Source: Bacteriovoracaceae bacterium
GTDB taxonomy: Bacteria; Bdellovibrionota; Bacteriovoracia; Bacteriovoracales; Bacteriovoracaceae
Assembly (NCBI GenBank): GCA_947448095.1
Contig: CANFNN010000016.1
Coordinates: 1 to 20,615, forward strand
Length of the DNA stretch: 20,615 nucleotides
Reading direction: 5' to 3'
Shown: piece after piece, positions 1-7,377 of the stretch
Layout of the letters: the number at the start of each line of letters is the position of its first letter
Position numbering within the stretch: position 1 is the stretch's first letter
Translations under genes and position numbers: made by a program
The notes under the pieces: generated by a model
What the model saw: the letters and a program-made list of their open reading frames with translations, nothing else
Databases searched by the model: none
Told to the model about the DNA's origin: nothing

Positions 1-204
1 GAACCAAAGCCTGATGGTTTGAGAGCCGGCAGCTTTAGAAAGTTTAAAGATTCTTTCGACTTCATTCACGTCATAATTTGCATCGAGGTACTGACTTGCA
101 TAGTGATTTTTAAACCAGGCCTGATTGAAGCCAACGTTAATAGCGAAGGCGTGATTCATAAAGAGGGCAGTCAAGATTACGAAAAAGTAATTGAATTTCA
201 TCAT
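1..204 (-). CDS. Secreted glycoside hydrolase (TIM-barrel, GH5-like), 5' fragment only
   Basis: The reverse strand is open from an ATG at 204 to the window edge, giving 68 residues; the rest lies before base 1. Residues 1-21 form a Sec signal peptide ending in H-A-F-A. The mature part begins with an N-V-G-F-N-x-A-W-F motif, followed by a segment that ends in S-K-A-A-G-S-Q-T-I-R-L-W-F. This order (substrate-facing N/W, then 'A-x-x-G-x-x-x-I-R-x-W' on the second barrel strand) is typical of cellulase/mannanase-type clan GH-A enzymes. A second ATG follows directly at 201. The Shine-Dalgarno is weak (G-G-A-T about 7 bases upstream). The assignment rests on the N-terminus only; the substrate cannot be read. 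Confidence 0.6.
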   Translation of the reverse strand, partial: MMKFNYFFVILTALFMNHAFAINVGFNQAWFKNHYASQYLDANYDVNEVERIFKLSKAAGSQTIRLWF

Positions 205-220
205 TTCTATCCAATCGAAT

Positions 221-249
221 TTGTACTTTAAAATATTTTTTATTATACA
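221..249 (+). promoter_or_regulatory. Candidate promoter, possibly leaderless, for the gene at 255
   Basis: TTGTAC (221-226) and TATACA (244-249) are separated by 17 bases. The expected transcription start falls at about 256, on the tandem ATGATG at 255-260. The opposite strand reads TATAAT at 247-242, so the same AT-rich block could also serve the minus-strand gene starting at 204. Predicted from sequence only. Confidence 0.4.
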
Positions 250-254
250 ATCAG

Positions 255-761
255 ATGATGAAAATCTTATTCATTCTTCTTCTTACAATGTCGTCATGGG
301 TCAAAGCAGACGACCAAAATCCAAGTTTCTTTTTCCTAACCGCCAAATATCAGCCTCCCTTTATGCAATATTTGAGTGGTCCACAACCTTACTCATCTCG
401 TCCACTATTAGGGACTACGGCTTCGGCTAAATCTTTCATAGATTCCTTGGGCTATTTGCCGCTTGACCGAGATGGTTCACCCGTTTTGGGCTGCACGGGC
501 GTGGCACATGTGCAGGAGGGAAGTTTGGCCGTCTCACAATTCAAAGTCTGTATCAGATCCCTTGACCGAGTTGCTCTCTATCGAAATGTAGAATTATCCC
601 AGAGTGAAATCTTTAACGAAGAGAAAATTATCCGAGACCGCATGGAGGAGCTTAAGTTTGCGACTCCTAAGAAGGCTTACGGCGAAGTCTATTGGAAGTC
701 CGGTGGACCGGCGGAGCAGCCAGTTATTCATCCTTCAACCAAAAAACAATTGTCACCCTAA
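255..761 (+). CDS. Hypothetical exported protein, 168 aa
   Basis: Not recognised. Residues 1-18 form a short signal peptide (M-M-K, then a leucine/isoleucine core, probable cleavage after V-K-A). The mature part is rich in aromatic residues and proline and has two cysteines (about C80 and C99), which could form one periplasmic disulfide. The C-terminal third is charged and probably helical, ending in a basic/proline tail. The start is one of two adjacent ATGs (255 or 258); no Shine-Dalgarno is visible and a -10-like box ends 5 bases upstream. A small gene begins 16 bases after the stop and may be co-transcribed. Confidence 0.6.
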   Translation: MMKILFILLLTMSSWVKADDQNPSFFFLTAKYQPPFMQYLSGPQPYSSRPLLGTTASAKSFIDSLGYLPLDRDGSPVLGCTGVAHVQEGSLAVSQFKVCIRSLDRVALYRNVELSQSEIFNEEKIIRDRMEELKFATPKKAYGEVYWKSGGPAEQPVIHPSTKKQLSP

Positions 762-777
762 TCAAAAAGTTTTTTTC

Positions 778-987
778 ATGACTACTTTCAAGCGAGCTAT
801 AAGCGTGATTGAAGATGATCTGGATAAACTTCAGGTCGCTTATATCGATGAAGAAGATGACATAAAACAAATGAAGCTGGTTCGAAGATTTGATCAATTC
901 TTAAAAGAAGCTACTGATACCGATCAAATAGATCGAATTGCTGTAGGGGTCACTATTCACAACTGGGTAAGAGAGACTCTTGAATAG
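778..987 (+). CDS. Hypothetical small acidic helical protein, 69 aa
   Basis: Not recognised. From the ATG at 778 the product has 69 residues, no cysteine, no signal peptide, and an acidic stretch (D-E-E-D-D) between amphipathic helical segments, so it is probably a small cytoplasmic protein. The frame is open further upstream (to an ATG at 604), but that part overlaps the preceding coding sequence in another frame and is arginine/serine-rich, so the internal ATG is preferred. The ribosome-binding site is poor (T-rich leader), so coupling to the upstream gene is possible. It converges with the acetyltransferase gene, one base separating the stop codons. Confidence 0.5.
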   Translation: MTTFKRAISVIEDDLDKLQVAYIDEEDDIKQMKLVRRFDQFLKEATDTDQIDRIAVGVTIHNWVRETLE

Positions 988-988
988 C

Positions 989-1519
989 TCAAAGAATTAA
1001 TTCAAGAATCCAGTCCCGGTCTTTGTATTGATATCCGTTCCAGTTGAAAATAAAATCTTTCTCCGAAATTTTCTTGAATCCTAATTTGACATAAAATTCA
1101 ATTGCCGATTTGTTTTGGTCATAAACCGATAACCATATTGATTTTTTTCCATTCAATACGGCCTGGTTTTTTATATGGAGGAATAATTTCTTTCCAAGAC
1201 CCTGTCCCTGGTGCCTATTGATGAAATACAGTTTTTCTATTTCTAGACGCGGATCCATTGCTTCGGATTTGGTCTTGGCATAGCCAATTAATTCATTCTC
1301 AGCTTCTAAGAGATAAAACGTTACGTCTGTCTTTTGTAATTCTACTGCCAGCTTCTGTTCATTAAATGTCTCATCCACGTAGGCCTGAAGTAGGGCGCTA
1401 TTTTCAGGGTTTAAATGGACGTAGGTTTCATAGAAAGTTGAGCTAGCGATCTTACACAGGCCCATGTTATCTGAGTAGATTGCTTTCCTTATCGTGAATG
1501 GATTCATTTGGGTCTTCAT
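989..1519 (-). CDS. GNAT family N-acetyltransferase
   Basis: The product is a 176-aa single-domain acetyl-CoA-dependent acyltransferase of the Gcn5 family. The acetyl-CoA pyrophosphate loop R-x-x-G-x-G-x-G is seen as RHQGQGLG at about residues 102-109. It is followed by the helix and the 'V-Y-D-Q-N-K-S-A-I-x-F-Y-x-K-L-G-F' motif (about 132-148) that closes the fold. The N-terminal 'T-I-R-K-A' plus 'D-x-x-x-L' pattern is also typical. The acceptor substrate cannot be predicted. Two starts are possible: ATG 1519 with AAGGA only 1-2 bases away, or the ATG four codons later with the same AAGGA about 13 bases away. The gene stands alone on the minus strand. Confidence 0.88.
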   Translation of the reverse strand: MKTQMNPFTIRKAIYSDNMGLCKIASSTFYETYVHLNPENSALLQAYVDETFNEQKLAVELQKTDVTFYLLEAENELIGYAKTKSEAMDPRLEIEKLYFINRHQGQGLGKKLFLHIKNQAVLNGKKSIWLSVYDQNKSAIEFYVKLGFKKISEKDFIFNWNGYQYKDRDWILELIL

Positions 1520-1633
1520 TTCCTTATTCTATCACGAAAACGGCAAAAAATTCCTCCCCTGATCCCGAGCCTAATCTCTTTTTCCTAATCAGCCGAAAAG
1601 CTAGTTACCAAAACTCTTTTCCAGGATGGATAG

Positions 1634-2296
1634 ATGAAAAACTTACTTTTAGGTCTTTCTTGTTTCGCTCTTTCTTTCAACACATTTGCTCACACTTCAT
1701 CTACTGATACTCAAGCCGCTAAAATGAACTTTGCTCCTGTTCATCTTCGTCTGGCAGATAATATCGCGACTCAAAGCTTAAAAGTTGTTCCTGGCTCTGT
1801 GGCCGGTTTTAATAGTTATCCACAAGAAAAGCAAACCATGGAAGCAGCTTTTCATTTGGTTGAGCAGGTCATTAATTCAGAAGAATTTAAGCAACGTGTA
1901 GTCAACTACGTTGATAAAAGTGGTAAACGCAGCTACACCAACAATCGTGGACTTACTAATGAACAAGTTTATGAATACATCTTGTCTGGTAAAGAAATGA
2001 TCGACGGGGATAAAACTCCGGGAGAAATGAATTTTGATATCTCTCGCTATAACAAAAGTTGGAGCAAGGTTATTGGCTACACCAATCAAGGTTCTGATAA
2101 TGTGATTCATGTTAACGGAAAGTTTTATCGCGGATTCTCAGCTGCTGATATTACTGGGAATATTACTCACGAATGGATTCACCTTTGTGGCTTCGTTCAC
2201 GACAATGCTGCTGATCATGATTCAGTACCATATGCTGTTGGCTACATCATGGGTGATCTTGCTAAGAAGTTAGTTAAGCAAGGTTACCTTGATTAA
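1634..2296 (+). CDS. Exported metzincin-like zinc protease, paralogue 1
   Basis: A 220-aa protein with a Sec signal peptide (1-19, cleavage after N-T-F-A). It carries H179-E-W-I-H183-L-C-G186-F-V-H189, an exact HEXXHxxGxxH metzincin zinc site, followed 17 residues later by Y-I-M206-G as a plausible Met-turn. It should therefore be a zinc endopeptidase acting in the periplasm or outside the cell. The catalytic-domain half is clearly homologous to the product of the gene at 2568: both share 'Y-x-x-I-L', 'V/I-G-Y-T-N', 'H-E-W-[IL]-H' and 'P-Y-A-V-G-Y-I-M-G'. I do not recognise a named family. AGGA lies about 8 bases before the ATG. A strong terminator follows directly. Confidence 0.72.
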   Translation: MKNLLLGLSCFALSFNTFAHTSSTDTQAAKMNFAPVHLRLADNIATQSLKVVPGSVAGFNSYPQEKQTMEAAFHLVEQVINSEEFKQRVVNYVDKSGKRSYTNNRGLTNEQVYEYILSGKEMIDGDKTPGEMNFDISRYNKSWSKVIGYTNQGSDNVIHVNGKFYRGFSAADITGNITHEWIHLCGFVHDNAADHDSVPYAVGYIMGDLAKKLVKQGYLD

Positions 2297-2323
2297 TTTT
2301 CTAAGAACTTTTTTGAATTCATA

Positions 2324-2356
2324 AGAAAGGCCCCATCAATGGGGCCTTTCTCATTT
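2324..2356 (+). terminator. Rho-independent terminator
   Basis: A perfect inverted repeat has left arm 2324-2336 (AGAAAGGCCCCAT) and right arm 2339-2351, giving 13 pairs with a GC-rich core, followed by CATTTT. It lies 27 bases after the stop of the first metzincin-like gene and should separate it from its paralogue. Confidence 0.85.
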
Positions 2357-2567
2357 TAACACTCAACTATCCTTCATTACATAATTCACATTTCTTGAAT
2401 CAATGTGGAAGCTTGAGTTTCTTGTTTTGATTTTATTAATTCTCATCACTTAGGCTTGATCACTAGGAACCTCTTACCCTCTTCGAGACAAAAATGCTCC
2501 GTGGCATCATGACGTCTCAATCAATTTCAAGGCGGCCATGAAGGCCACTTAACACCAAGGAAGGAAC

Positions 2568-3239
2568 ATGAAAAAAATGATGGCGATTTTTCTCATGACG
2601 TCGCTATTAAGCGTCTCATGTAACAAGTCAGGCGGTGGTACTAGTAGTAGCACAGAAGGACAAACTACTCCCTTAACAGGAGCAACAGGAGCAACTGGGG
2701 GAGTCACCTCACCAATAGCCAATACAGCTTTGGATCCTTTGGCCCTAAGTTTTGGGACAAACATCACCCTCGTCAGTTTTACGGCAGATCAGGAGGCCAA
2801 ATATAATAAGGCGATTGAGATCGTCAAACTAGTTGTTGCGACTGATAAGTTTAAAAATGATGTGGTGAATTTTACTTACAATGGACAGAAAGCTTTTATT
2901 GATAATAAAGGCATGACCAATGCTCAGGTTTATCAATCAATTCTTGATGCAGCAGAGACACTTCAGCCGATTAAGAATAATACAATGGACCTAGAAGTTG
3001 AACTCTATTACGCCGCGAATACGATTGTTGGTTATACCAATGGTGGGACGAAAAGAATTTGGGTGAATACCAAGTTTTTTAATTCATTTCAAGAAAACAG
3101 TGTCGCAGGAAACCTGTTTCATGAATGGTTGCATAAGCTCGGCTATACCCACGCTGTTGCATCTACCCCGACAAGACCTTATTCCATCCCATATGCCGTT
3201 GGTTACATCATGGGGAATATTGGAAAAAACTTTCTTTAA
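2568..3239 (+). CDS. Metzincin-like zinc protease lipoprotein, paralogue 2
   Basis: A 223-aa protein. Its N-terminus is a hydrophobic signal ending in L-L-S-V-S-C18-N, a slightly atypical lipobox (Ser at -3), followed by a Gly/Ser/Thr-rich linker with G-A-T-G-A-T-G-G (20-50). This looks like an outer-membrane-anchored lipoprotein on a flexible tether. The catalytic domain has H185-E-W-L-H189-K-L-G192-Y-T-H195 and a Met-turn candidate Y-I-M215-G. It aligns over about 130 residues with the preceding gene product, so the pair comes from tandem duplication, one copy soluble-exported and one probably lipid-anchored. The Shine-Dalgarno AGGAAGGA is strong and 3-5 bases from the ATG. The 211 bases upstream hold only a small GGCC-ATGAA-GGCC hairpin and no promoter I can defend. 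Confidence 0.72.
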   Translation: MKKMMAIFLMTSLLSVSCNKSGGGTSSSTEGQTTPLTGATGATGGVTSPIANTALDPLALSFGTNITLVSFTADQEAKYNKAIEIVKLVVATDKFKNDVVNFTYNGQKAFIDNKGMTNAQVYQSILDAAETLQPIKNNTMDLEVELYYAANTIVGYTNGGTKRIWVNTKFFNSFQENSVAGNLFHEWLHKLGYTHAVASTPTRPYSIPYAVGYIMGNIGKNFL

Positions 3240-3267
3240 TAAATGCTAAACTAGCACAAGGATCTGT

Positions 3268-3531
3268 ATGAAAAAGTTTCTGATTGTTTTAAGTCTATTT
3301 GCAGCTCTTTCTGCCATGGCGGAAATTGATCAAGCAACGATGAAGTCCACTGAACCAAAGGCAGGTGAAGTGGATGCGGCAAGGGCCTGCTTTCAAGAGT
3401 TAGAAACTTTTGGATGCCGGCATCCTCGAGAAGATCTCGAACAGTTTAAATCCTGTATGGAAAATATTTACTCGTCCCTTACTCCAGCTTGCCAGTCAAG
3501 GATAGGGGAACTCTATGGGAAAAAGAAATAA
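3268..3531 (+). CDS. Small exported four-cysteine protein, 87 aa
   Basis: Signal peptide at residues 1-18 (cleavage after S-A-M-A). The mature ~69 residues are helical and contain C41, C50, C63 and C75, with the phrase F-K-S-C-M-x-x-x-x-x-x-L-T-P-A-C-Q. This resembles the cysteine-rich GLG1/FGFR-type repeat (about 'C-L-x5-L-S-x-x-C'), but only faintly and over one repeat. Two disulfides in the periplasm are likely. AAGGAT lies about 6 bases before the ATG. It begins 28 bases after the lipoprotein stop with no terminator between, so co-transcription with the protease lipoprotein is likely. Function unknown. Confidence 0.6.
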   Translation: MKKFLIVLSLFAALSAMAEIDQATMKSTEPKAGEVDAARACFQELETFGCRHPREDLEQFKSCMENIYSSLTPACQSRIGELYGKKK

Positions 3532-3539
3532 ATCTCACA

Positions 3540-3571
3540 AAGGTCCTAAGGGAATACCACCTTGGGACCTT
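3540..3571. terminator. Bidirectional hairpin terminator between convergent genes
   Basis: Left arm AAGGTCCTAAGG (3540-3551) pairs with CCTTGGGACCTT (3560-3571), giving 12 pairs with one G-U and an 8-base loop. T-rich sequence follows on the plus strand (CTTTATTTA), and a moderately T-rich tail follows on the minus strand. It sits between stops at 3531 (+) and 3578 (-) and can serve both genes. Confidence 0.78.
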
Positions 3572-3577
3572 CTTTAT

Positions 3578-4654
3578 TTAGCTTTCGAGTTTTTTTCTTA
3601 ATTCAATGAATGGCTTCTCAATAAAACGGTACGATCCATAGGCCATGATTGTGGTGACGATGGCACCGATGATGACGGTTAGTATTTTGGGCAGAAAAGT
3701 AAACTTATATCCAACCGCTAATCCCCAAGAGTGATAAAGATAAATTGAGAAAGACAGACTTCCAAGAAAAATCATAGATTTTGAATTAAGCCAAGACCAT
3801 AACGGGTGGTATGAGAGTACCACTAGTTGCAGAATAAAAATCCCCATAAGGAGGGATTGTAAAGTCAGACCTATAGAATAGTGGATTTTTTCGGAAACTA
3901 AATTCAGCGAAACAATAGCGACTAAGGTAGCAATCGGAAACAGGTAATGACGAGTCAGTTGATGAATAAGATTCTCCGCCTCTTTGAGATTTACCAGAAC
4001 TCCTAGTAAGCATCCAATCGCGAGACTATCAAAACGAGTATCAAAAGCATTGTAAACGTAGGCGTCAGAAAAATTTAACGAGAGATAAGCAAAAGAGCGC
4101 CAACTCATGACTCCTAAAATGGATACGACTAAAAATTTTAACAACGTCTTTGGTCCACGTCTGTAGAAAAAGATAAATAGAAAAGGCCAGACAAGATAAA
4201 ATTGCTCTTCAAGAGAAAGTGACCAATACAGGTCAAAGCCCGTAGGGGGGTGACCGTTAAAGGCATTATAATAATTTCCCCAATAAGTGAGCATTGAGAT
4301 GGCATGCGTAAAATTGATCGGCAGTTTTAAAGCGTATTTCGCTAAGATCGTAAAACCGACTGCGACGTAGAAAGCCGGCATAATCCGAAATAGCCTTCTT
4401 ATGTAAAATTTCTTGAGATTGATTTTTTTGTGCACCTTCCATTCACGCGTAAAGATCCAACAAAACAAAAAACCACTGAGGACCAAGAAATAGGTGACAC
4501 CATCTCCCGCATGAAGCGGAATCCCGCCATGATCAAACAGCACGCACATCGCAGCAAAAAATCTTAGGCCATCGAGGCTAGGTAAGTAGGCTTGATTAAA
4601 AAGAGAAGTGATTTTTCCAGGCACGATTATCCTTATGGTTTTTAATGTACCCAT
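3578..4654 (-). CDS. Acyltransferase 3 family membrane protein (OafA/YrhL type)
   Basis: A 358-aa polytopic inner-membrane protein with the full acyltransferase-3 layout and no fused SGNH domain. L-D-G-L-R31-F-F-A is followed by catalytic-type D-H42, then a membrane segment 'F-L-V-L-S-G-F-L-F' (about 56-64), R-R-L-x-R-I-M-P (86-93) and Y-W-S-L-S-x-E-x-Q-F-Y (143-153). It ends in the usual 'R-F-I-E-K-P-F' tail. Members move acetyl or other acyl groups onto surface glycans, lipids or peptidoglycan; the acceptor cannot be told here. It is divergent from the carboxypeptidase gene with only 26 bases between start codons. No Shine-Dalgarno is visible. Confidence 0.9.
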   Translation of the reverse strand: MGTLKTIRIIVPGKITSLFNQAYLPSLDGLRFFAAMCVLFDHGGIPLHAGDGVTYFLVLSGFLFCWIFTREWKVHKKINLKKFYIRRLFRIMPAFYVAVGFTILAKYALKLPINFTHAISMLTYWGNYYNAFNGHPPTGFDLYWSLSLEEQFYLVWPFLFIFFYRRGPKTLLKFLVVSILGVMSWRSFAYLSLNFSDAYVYNAFDTRFDSLAIGCLLGVLVNLKEAENLIHQLTRHYLFPIATLVAIVSLNLVSEKIHYSIGLTLQSLLMGIFILQLVVLSYHPLWSWLNSKSMIFLGSLSFSIYLYHSWGLAVGYKFTFLPKILTVIIGAIVTTIMAYGSYRFIEKPFIELRKKLES

Positions 4655-4666
4655 CGTATCAGTTTT

Positions 4667-4674
4667 TCTATAAT
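4667..4674. promoter_or_regulatory. Shared symmetric -10 region for divergent genes
   Basis: TATAAT occurs at 4669-4674 on the plus strand and TATAGA at 4672-4667 on the minus strand. The flanking start codons lie at 4681 (+) and 4654 (-), so transcription from either -10 would begin at or within a few bases of the ATG. No convincing -35 element was found for either direction. Confidence 0.4.
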
Positions 4675-4680
4675 CGGAGC

Positions 4681-6387
4681 ATGAAAAAAACTCTCATGCT
4701 ACTTGTCCTGTTTACAAATATTTTCTCGGTCTTTGCCGATTCAGGTCTGCAGACGACAGCCGAGAAATCTTCTTGGGTGAAAACTGGCAATGCGCAAGAA
4801 ACAGAAAAGCTCTGTTTGGAGTTCCAGCGTCAATTCCCTAAAGATGTGAAGTGCCTTACTTATGGTGTGACGCCTGAAAAACGCAAAATGTTTTATATGG
4901 TGATTGGCGATACTCATTTGCCTATTGTGTGGGTTCAGGCGGGAATTCACGCTGGGGAAATCGATGGAAAAGATGCCGTCTTTTGGCTTTTAAGAGACAT
5001 CCTAGAAAAGAAAATTAGTCCCAGTCCGCTTAAAGGTTTGTGTCTCGTATTTATCCCCATCGTTAATCTGGATGGCCATGAAAGAATTGGTAAATGGAAC
5101 CGTCCCAACCAAATCGGGCCAGAAGAAATGGGCTGGAGAACGACCTCTCAAAATTTCAATTTAAACCGTGATTTCATGAAAGCCGATGCCCCTGAAATGA
5201 GAGACCTCTTAAAAATTTGGCATAAAATGAATCCGGCCATAAGTCTTGATTTGCATGTCACTGACGGAGCGCAGTTTCAACCAGAAGTCGGACTAATTGT
5301 GCTGCCCAATGATAATCACGGAACAAGCTCCCTTCATCAATCAGGGAAAGCGTTTGAGCTTGATCTGCTTGAAAAAATGAAGCAAAAGAATCGTTTGGCA
5401 TTGCCATTTTATCCTAGCTTTGAAAAACATGATGATCCGTTGTCTGGAGTTGCTCGCTATGTTGCTACGGCCAGATTTTCTCATGGCTACTGGTTTAATA
5501 ACAATCGCTTGGGCATGCTAGTTGAAACTCATTCGTGGAAAAATTATGCCAACCGAGTCCAAACTCATCGAGACACTGTTCTCTCAACTTTAGAAATTGC
5601 TCAAGTGCATGCTAAAGATTGGTCCCTGGCCGGCCAATCTCTTGATAAGCAAATGCTTGCGGGAAAAACAGTAGATCTCGAATATAAGCATACAGAGAAA
5701 TCTCACTTAATTGATTTTCCTGGTTATAAATTTACCCAAGGCCAGTCTTTGGTCTCAGGTGAAAAGGTGATTAAGTATGAACCAAGTATCAAAGAAGTTT
5801 GGAGTGTGCCGTTTTATGAAGAACTCTCTCCCAGTCTTAGTGTTGAGGCACCCGAATTAGGCTATTTCATTCAGGCGCAGGATATGGAGTGGCTTCTTCC
5901 TAAGCTTAAGGCCCATGCCATTGAGTTTAAACCTTGGACTCAAGCAACTCCGATTGGGATAAAAGTGTTTAGAGCGACCAAAACTGAATTTTCTCCTAAA
6001 CCTTTTGAGGGTCATCAGACTCTCAAAGTAGAAGGCCAATGGGAAAATGAAGAGATGAAGCTATCTCATGGATCAATTTTTATTCCAATCAATCAGGCCA
6101 AAGGGCGAGTTATTCTTCAACTGTTTGAACCCATGGCCCAGGATTCGTTTTTAGCTTGGGGATTTTTTAATCGAGCTTTTGAGCAAAAAGAATACATGGA
6201 AAATTACGTTGCTGAAGATGTTGCGACTGAGATGCTCAAAAATCCTGAAATCCGCAAAGAGTTTGAAAGTAAATTACAAGCTGATGCTGATTTTGCCAAA
6301 GACCCAGAAAAACGCTTTGAATTCTTTTACCGCAAACATCCTTCCTGGGATGAAAGATTTAATAAGTATCCTATTTTCAAAAAGTAG
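4681..6387 (+). CDS. Exported zinc carboxypeptidase, peptidase M14 family
   Basis: A 568-aa protein with a signal peptide (about 1-19, cleavage near V-F-A). Zinc ligands H90-A-G-E93 and H192 (in D-L-H-V-T-D), substrate-binding N160-L-N-R163-D, and catalytic E282 (V-E-T-H-S) appear in the M14 order. The catalytic domain (about 60-310) is followed by a ~250-aa C-terminal region with no recognised domain. It probably trims peptides or peptidoglycan stems in the periplasm or outside the cell. An in-frame ATG at 4645 would add 12 residues before the signal peptide, so 4681 is preferred. The TATAAT 6 bases upstream suggests a leaderless message, although a GGAG sits one base before the ATG. The 3' end overlaps the convergent oxyR end by 11 bases. 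Confidence 0.88.
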   Translation: MKKTLMLLVLFTNIFSVFADSGLQTTAEKSSWVKTGNAQETEKLCLEFQRQFPKDVKCLTYGVTPEKRKMFYMVIGDTHLPIVWVQAGIHAGEIDGKDAVFWLLRDILEKKISPSPLKGLCLVFIPIVNLDGHERIGKWNRPNQIGPEEMGWRTTSQNFNLNRDFMKADAPEMRDLLKIWHKMNPAISLDLHVTDGAQFQPEVGLIVLPNDNHGTSSLHQSGKAFELDLLEKMKQKNRLALPFYPSFEKHDDPLSGVARYVATARFSHGYWFNNNRLGMLVETHSWKNYANRVQTHRDTVLSTLEIAQVHAKDWSLAGQSLDKQMLAGKTVDLEYKHTEKSHLIDFPGYKFTQGQSLVSGEKVIKYEPSIKEVWSVPFYEELSPSLSVEAPELGYFIQAQDMEWLLPKLKAHAIEFKPWTQATPIGIKVFRATKTEFSPKPFEGHQTLKVEGQWENEEMKLSHGSIFIPINQAKGRVILQLFEPMAQDSFLAWGFFNRAFEQKEYMENYVAEDVATEMLKNPEIRKEFESKLQADADFAKDPEKRFEFFYRKHPSWDERFNKYPIFKK

Positions 6388-7288
6388 GTAAATGCTCTTT
6401 CATCTTTTGGAATAGTAAGCGGATGTCATTTGGTTTTGCATATTGCTCCCTTGTAAGCAGAACAATTTCTCGAAAAGCACTTTTCTCAGCAAATGGGTAA
6501 TACTTAATGAGTCCCTTCAGTTTTTTATCCTCATTTAAGGCCAGCTCAGGCATGAGGGTATAGCCAGTGCCGGTGGCTACAAGATAGCGAAGGGTTTCTA
6601 GACTGGTAGTTTGAACTTTGGAAGAGATTTTATTCTTTGAGAGTTTACAAAAATTCAGCACTTCATCTTTAAGACAATTTCCATCACTAAGTAGGATTAA
6701 ATGCTCTTTCTCAATATCTTTTAAACTTATTTTTCCGTTTTTCTCATTGAATTTCATTTCACTGGGAGCCGCCAGCCAAAAGGGTTCTTTGTATAATGAG
6801 TAGACCCGGTAATTTTTTTCATCAAAGGTTCGAGAAGCAACCACGGCATCAAGATCCCCCCGGTCAAGCATCGTAAGCAGATTATCCGTCAACCCTTCAT
6901 GAATAATAAGCTCAAGATCGGGATATGATTTTCTTAAAGGGCCAATGATATAAGGCAAGTAATAAGGGCCAACCGTTGCGATGGCTCCCAAATGAAATTC
7001 TCCCGACATGGGACTCTTTTTATTCATGGCGAGTTTTATGAATGACTGGGCTTCGATTAAAATTTTATTTGCGACACCTACCAACTCTGATCCCTTAGGA
7101 GTCAGTTGAACAGATCTTTTATTTCTTTCAAATAGCTTTAATTCAAGGTGTGTTTCCAGCTTTTTAATTTGCTCACTCAAAGTTGGCTGTGAAACGTTCA
7201 GTCTCAAAGCCGCTTTTCCGAAATGCAGCTCTTCGGCGACTGCGACGATGTATACAAGGTCCCTGAGGGATAACTGGGATAGGTTCAT
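6377..7288 (-). CDS. oxyR: Hydrogen peroxide-sensing LysR regulator OxyR
   Basis: A 303-aa LysR-type regulator. The N-terminus (M-N-L-x-x-L-S-L-R-D-L-x-Y-I-V-A-V-A-E-x-x-H-F-G-K-A-A) is the winged HTH; the substrate-binding fold covers about 90-290. The OxyR redox motif D-G-N-C205-L-K-D-x-x-x-x-F-C214 keeps both peroxide-reactive cysteines at the nine-residue spacing of E. coli C199/C208, followed by the family's T-S-L-E-T-L-R-x-x-V-A-x-G-x-G. It should become an activator on disulfide formation. The ATG at 7288 with AGGA 8 bases upstream is preferred over a TTG two codons earlier. It is divergent from rubrerythrin with an OxyR operator between them, fitting direct control of the peroxide reductase next door. 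Confidence 0.9.
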   Translation of the reverse strand: MNLSQLSLRDLVYIVAVAEELHFGKAALRLNVSQPTLSEQIKKLETHLELKLFERNKRSVQLTPKGSELVGVANKILIEAQSFIKLAMNKKSPMSGEFHLGAIATVGPYYLPYIIGPLRKSYPDLELIIHEGLTDNLLTMLDRGDLDAVVASRTFDEKNYRVYSLYKEPFWLAAPSEMKFNEKNGKISLKDIEKEHLILLSDGNCLKDEVLNFCKLSKNKISSKVQTTSLETLRYLVATGTGYTLMPELALNEDKKLKGLIKYYPFAEKSAFREIVLLTREQYAKPNDIRLLFQKMKEHLPTF

Positions 7289-7323
7289 AGTCAAATCCTA
7301 TTAGAAGTGTCTTTTTAATCTAT
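7287..7323. promoter_or_regulatory. OxyR operator
   Basis: Plus-strand tetramers are ATAG (7287-7290), CTAT (7298-7301), GTCT (7309-7312) and CTAT (7320-7323), each separated by exactly 7 bases. The known OxyR site is ATAG-N7-CTAT-N7-ATAG-N7-CTAT, so three of four match and the last spacer also keeps the T and A of the consensus. The site covers the oxyR start codon (autoregulation) and ends one base before the likely rubrerythrin -35 element, the usual activating position. Confidence 0.72.
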
Positions 7324-7352
7324 TTCACCTATCTGTCTTTGTCGACGATAAT
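7324..7352 (+). promoter_or_regulatory. Candidate rubrerythrin promoter
   Basis: TTCACC (7324-7329), a poor -35, and GATAAT (7347-7352) are separated by 17 bases. The start would be near 7359, leaving a leader of about 19 bases that contains the GGGAG ribosome-binding site. A weak -35 directly after an OxyR site fits an activator-dependent promoter. Confidence 0.5.
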
Positions 7353-7377
7353 CAAGAGAAGAAAAAGGGAGATTACT

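Noticed and set aside
604..777. Longer start (ATG 604) for the small protein ending at 987
   Set aside because: The extra part overlaps the preceding exported-protein gene in another frame, is Arg/Ser/Leu-rich as out-of-frame reads are, and has no ribosome-binding site.
2529..2551. GGCC-ATGAA-GGCC hairpin before the lipoprotein gene as a riboswitch or attenuator
   Set aside because: The stem is only 4-5 pairs, there is no T-run and no conserved aptamer-like structure could be recognised.
2620..2715. Low-complexity Gly/Ser/Thr repeat as a mobile or phase-variable repeat
   Set aside because: The unit copies are few and imperfect at the DNA level; it is better explained as a lipoprotein tether.
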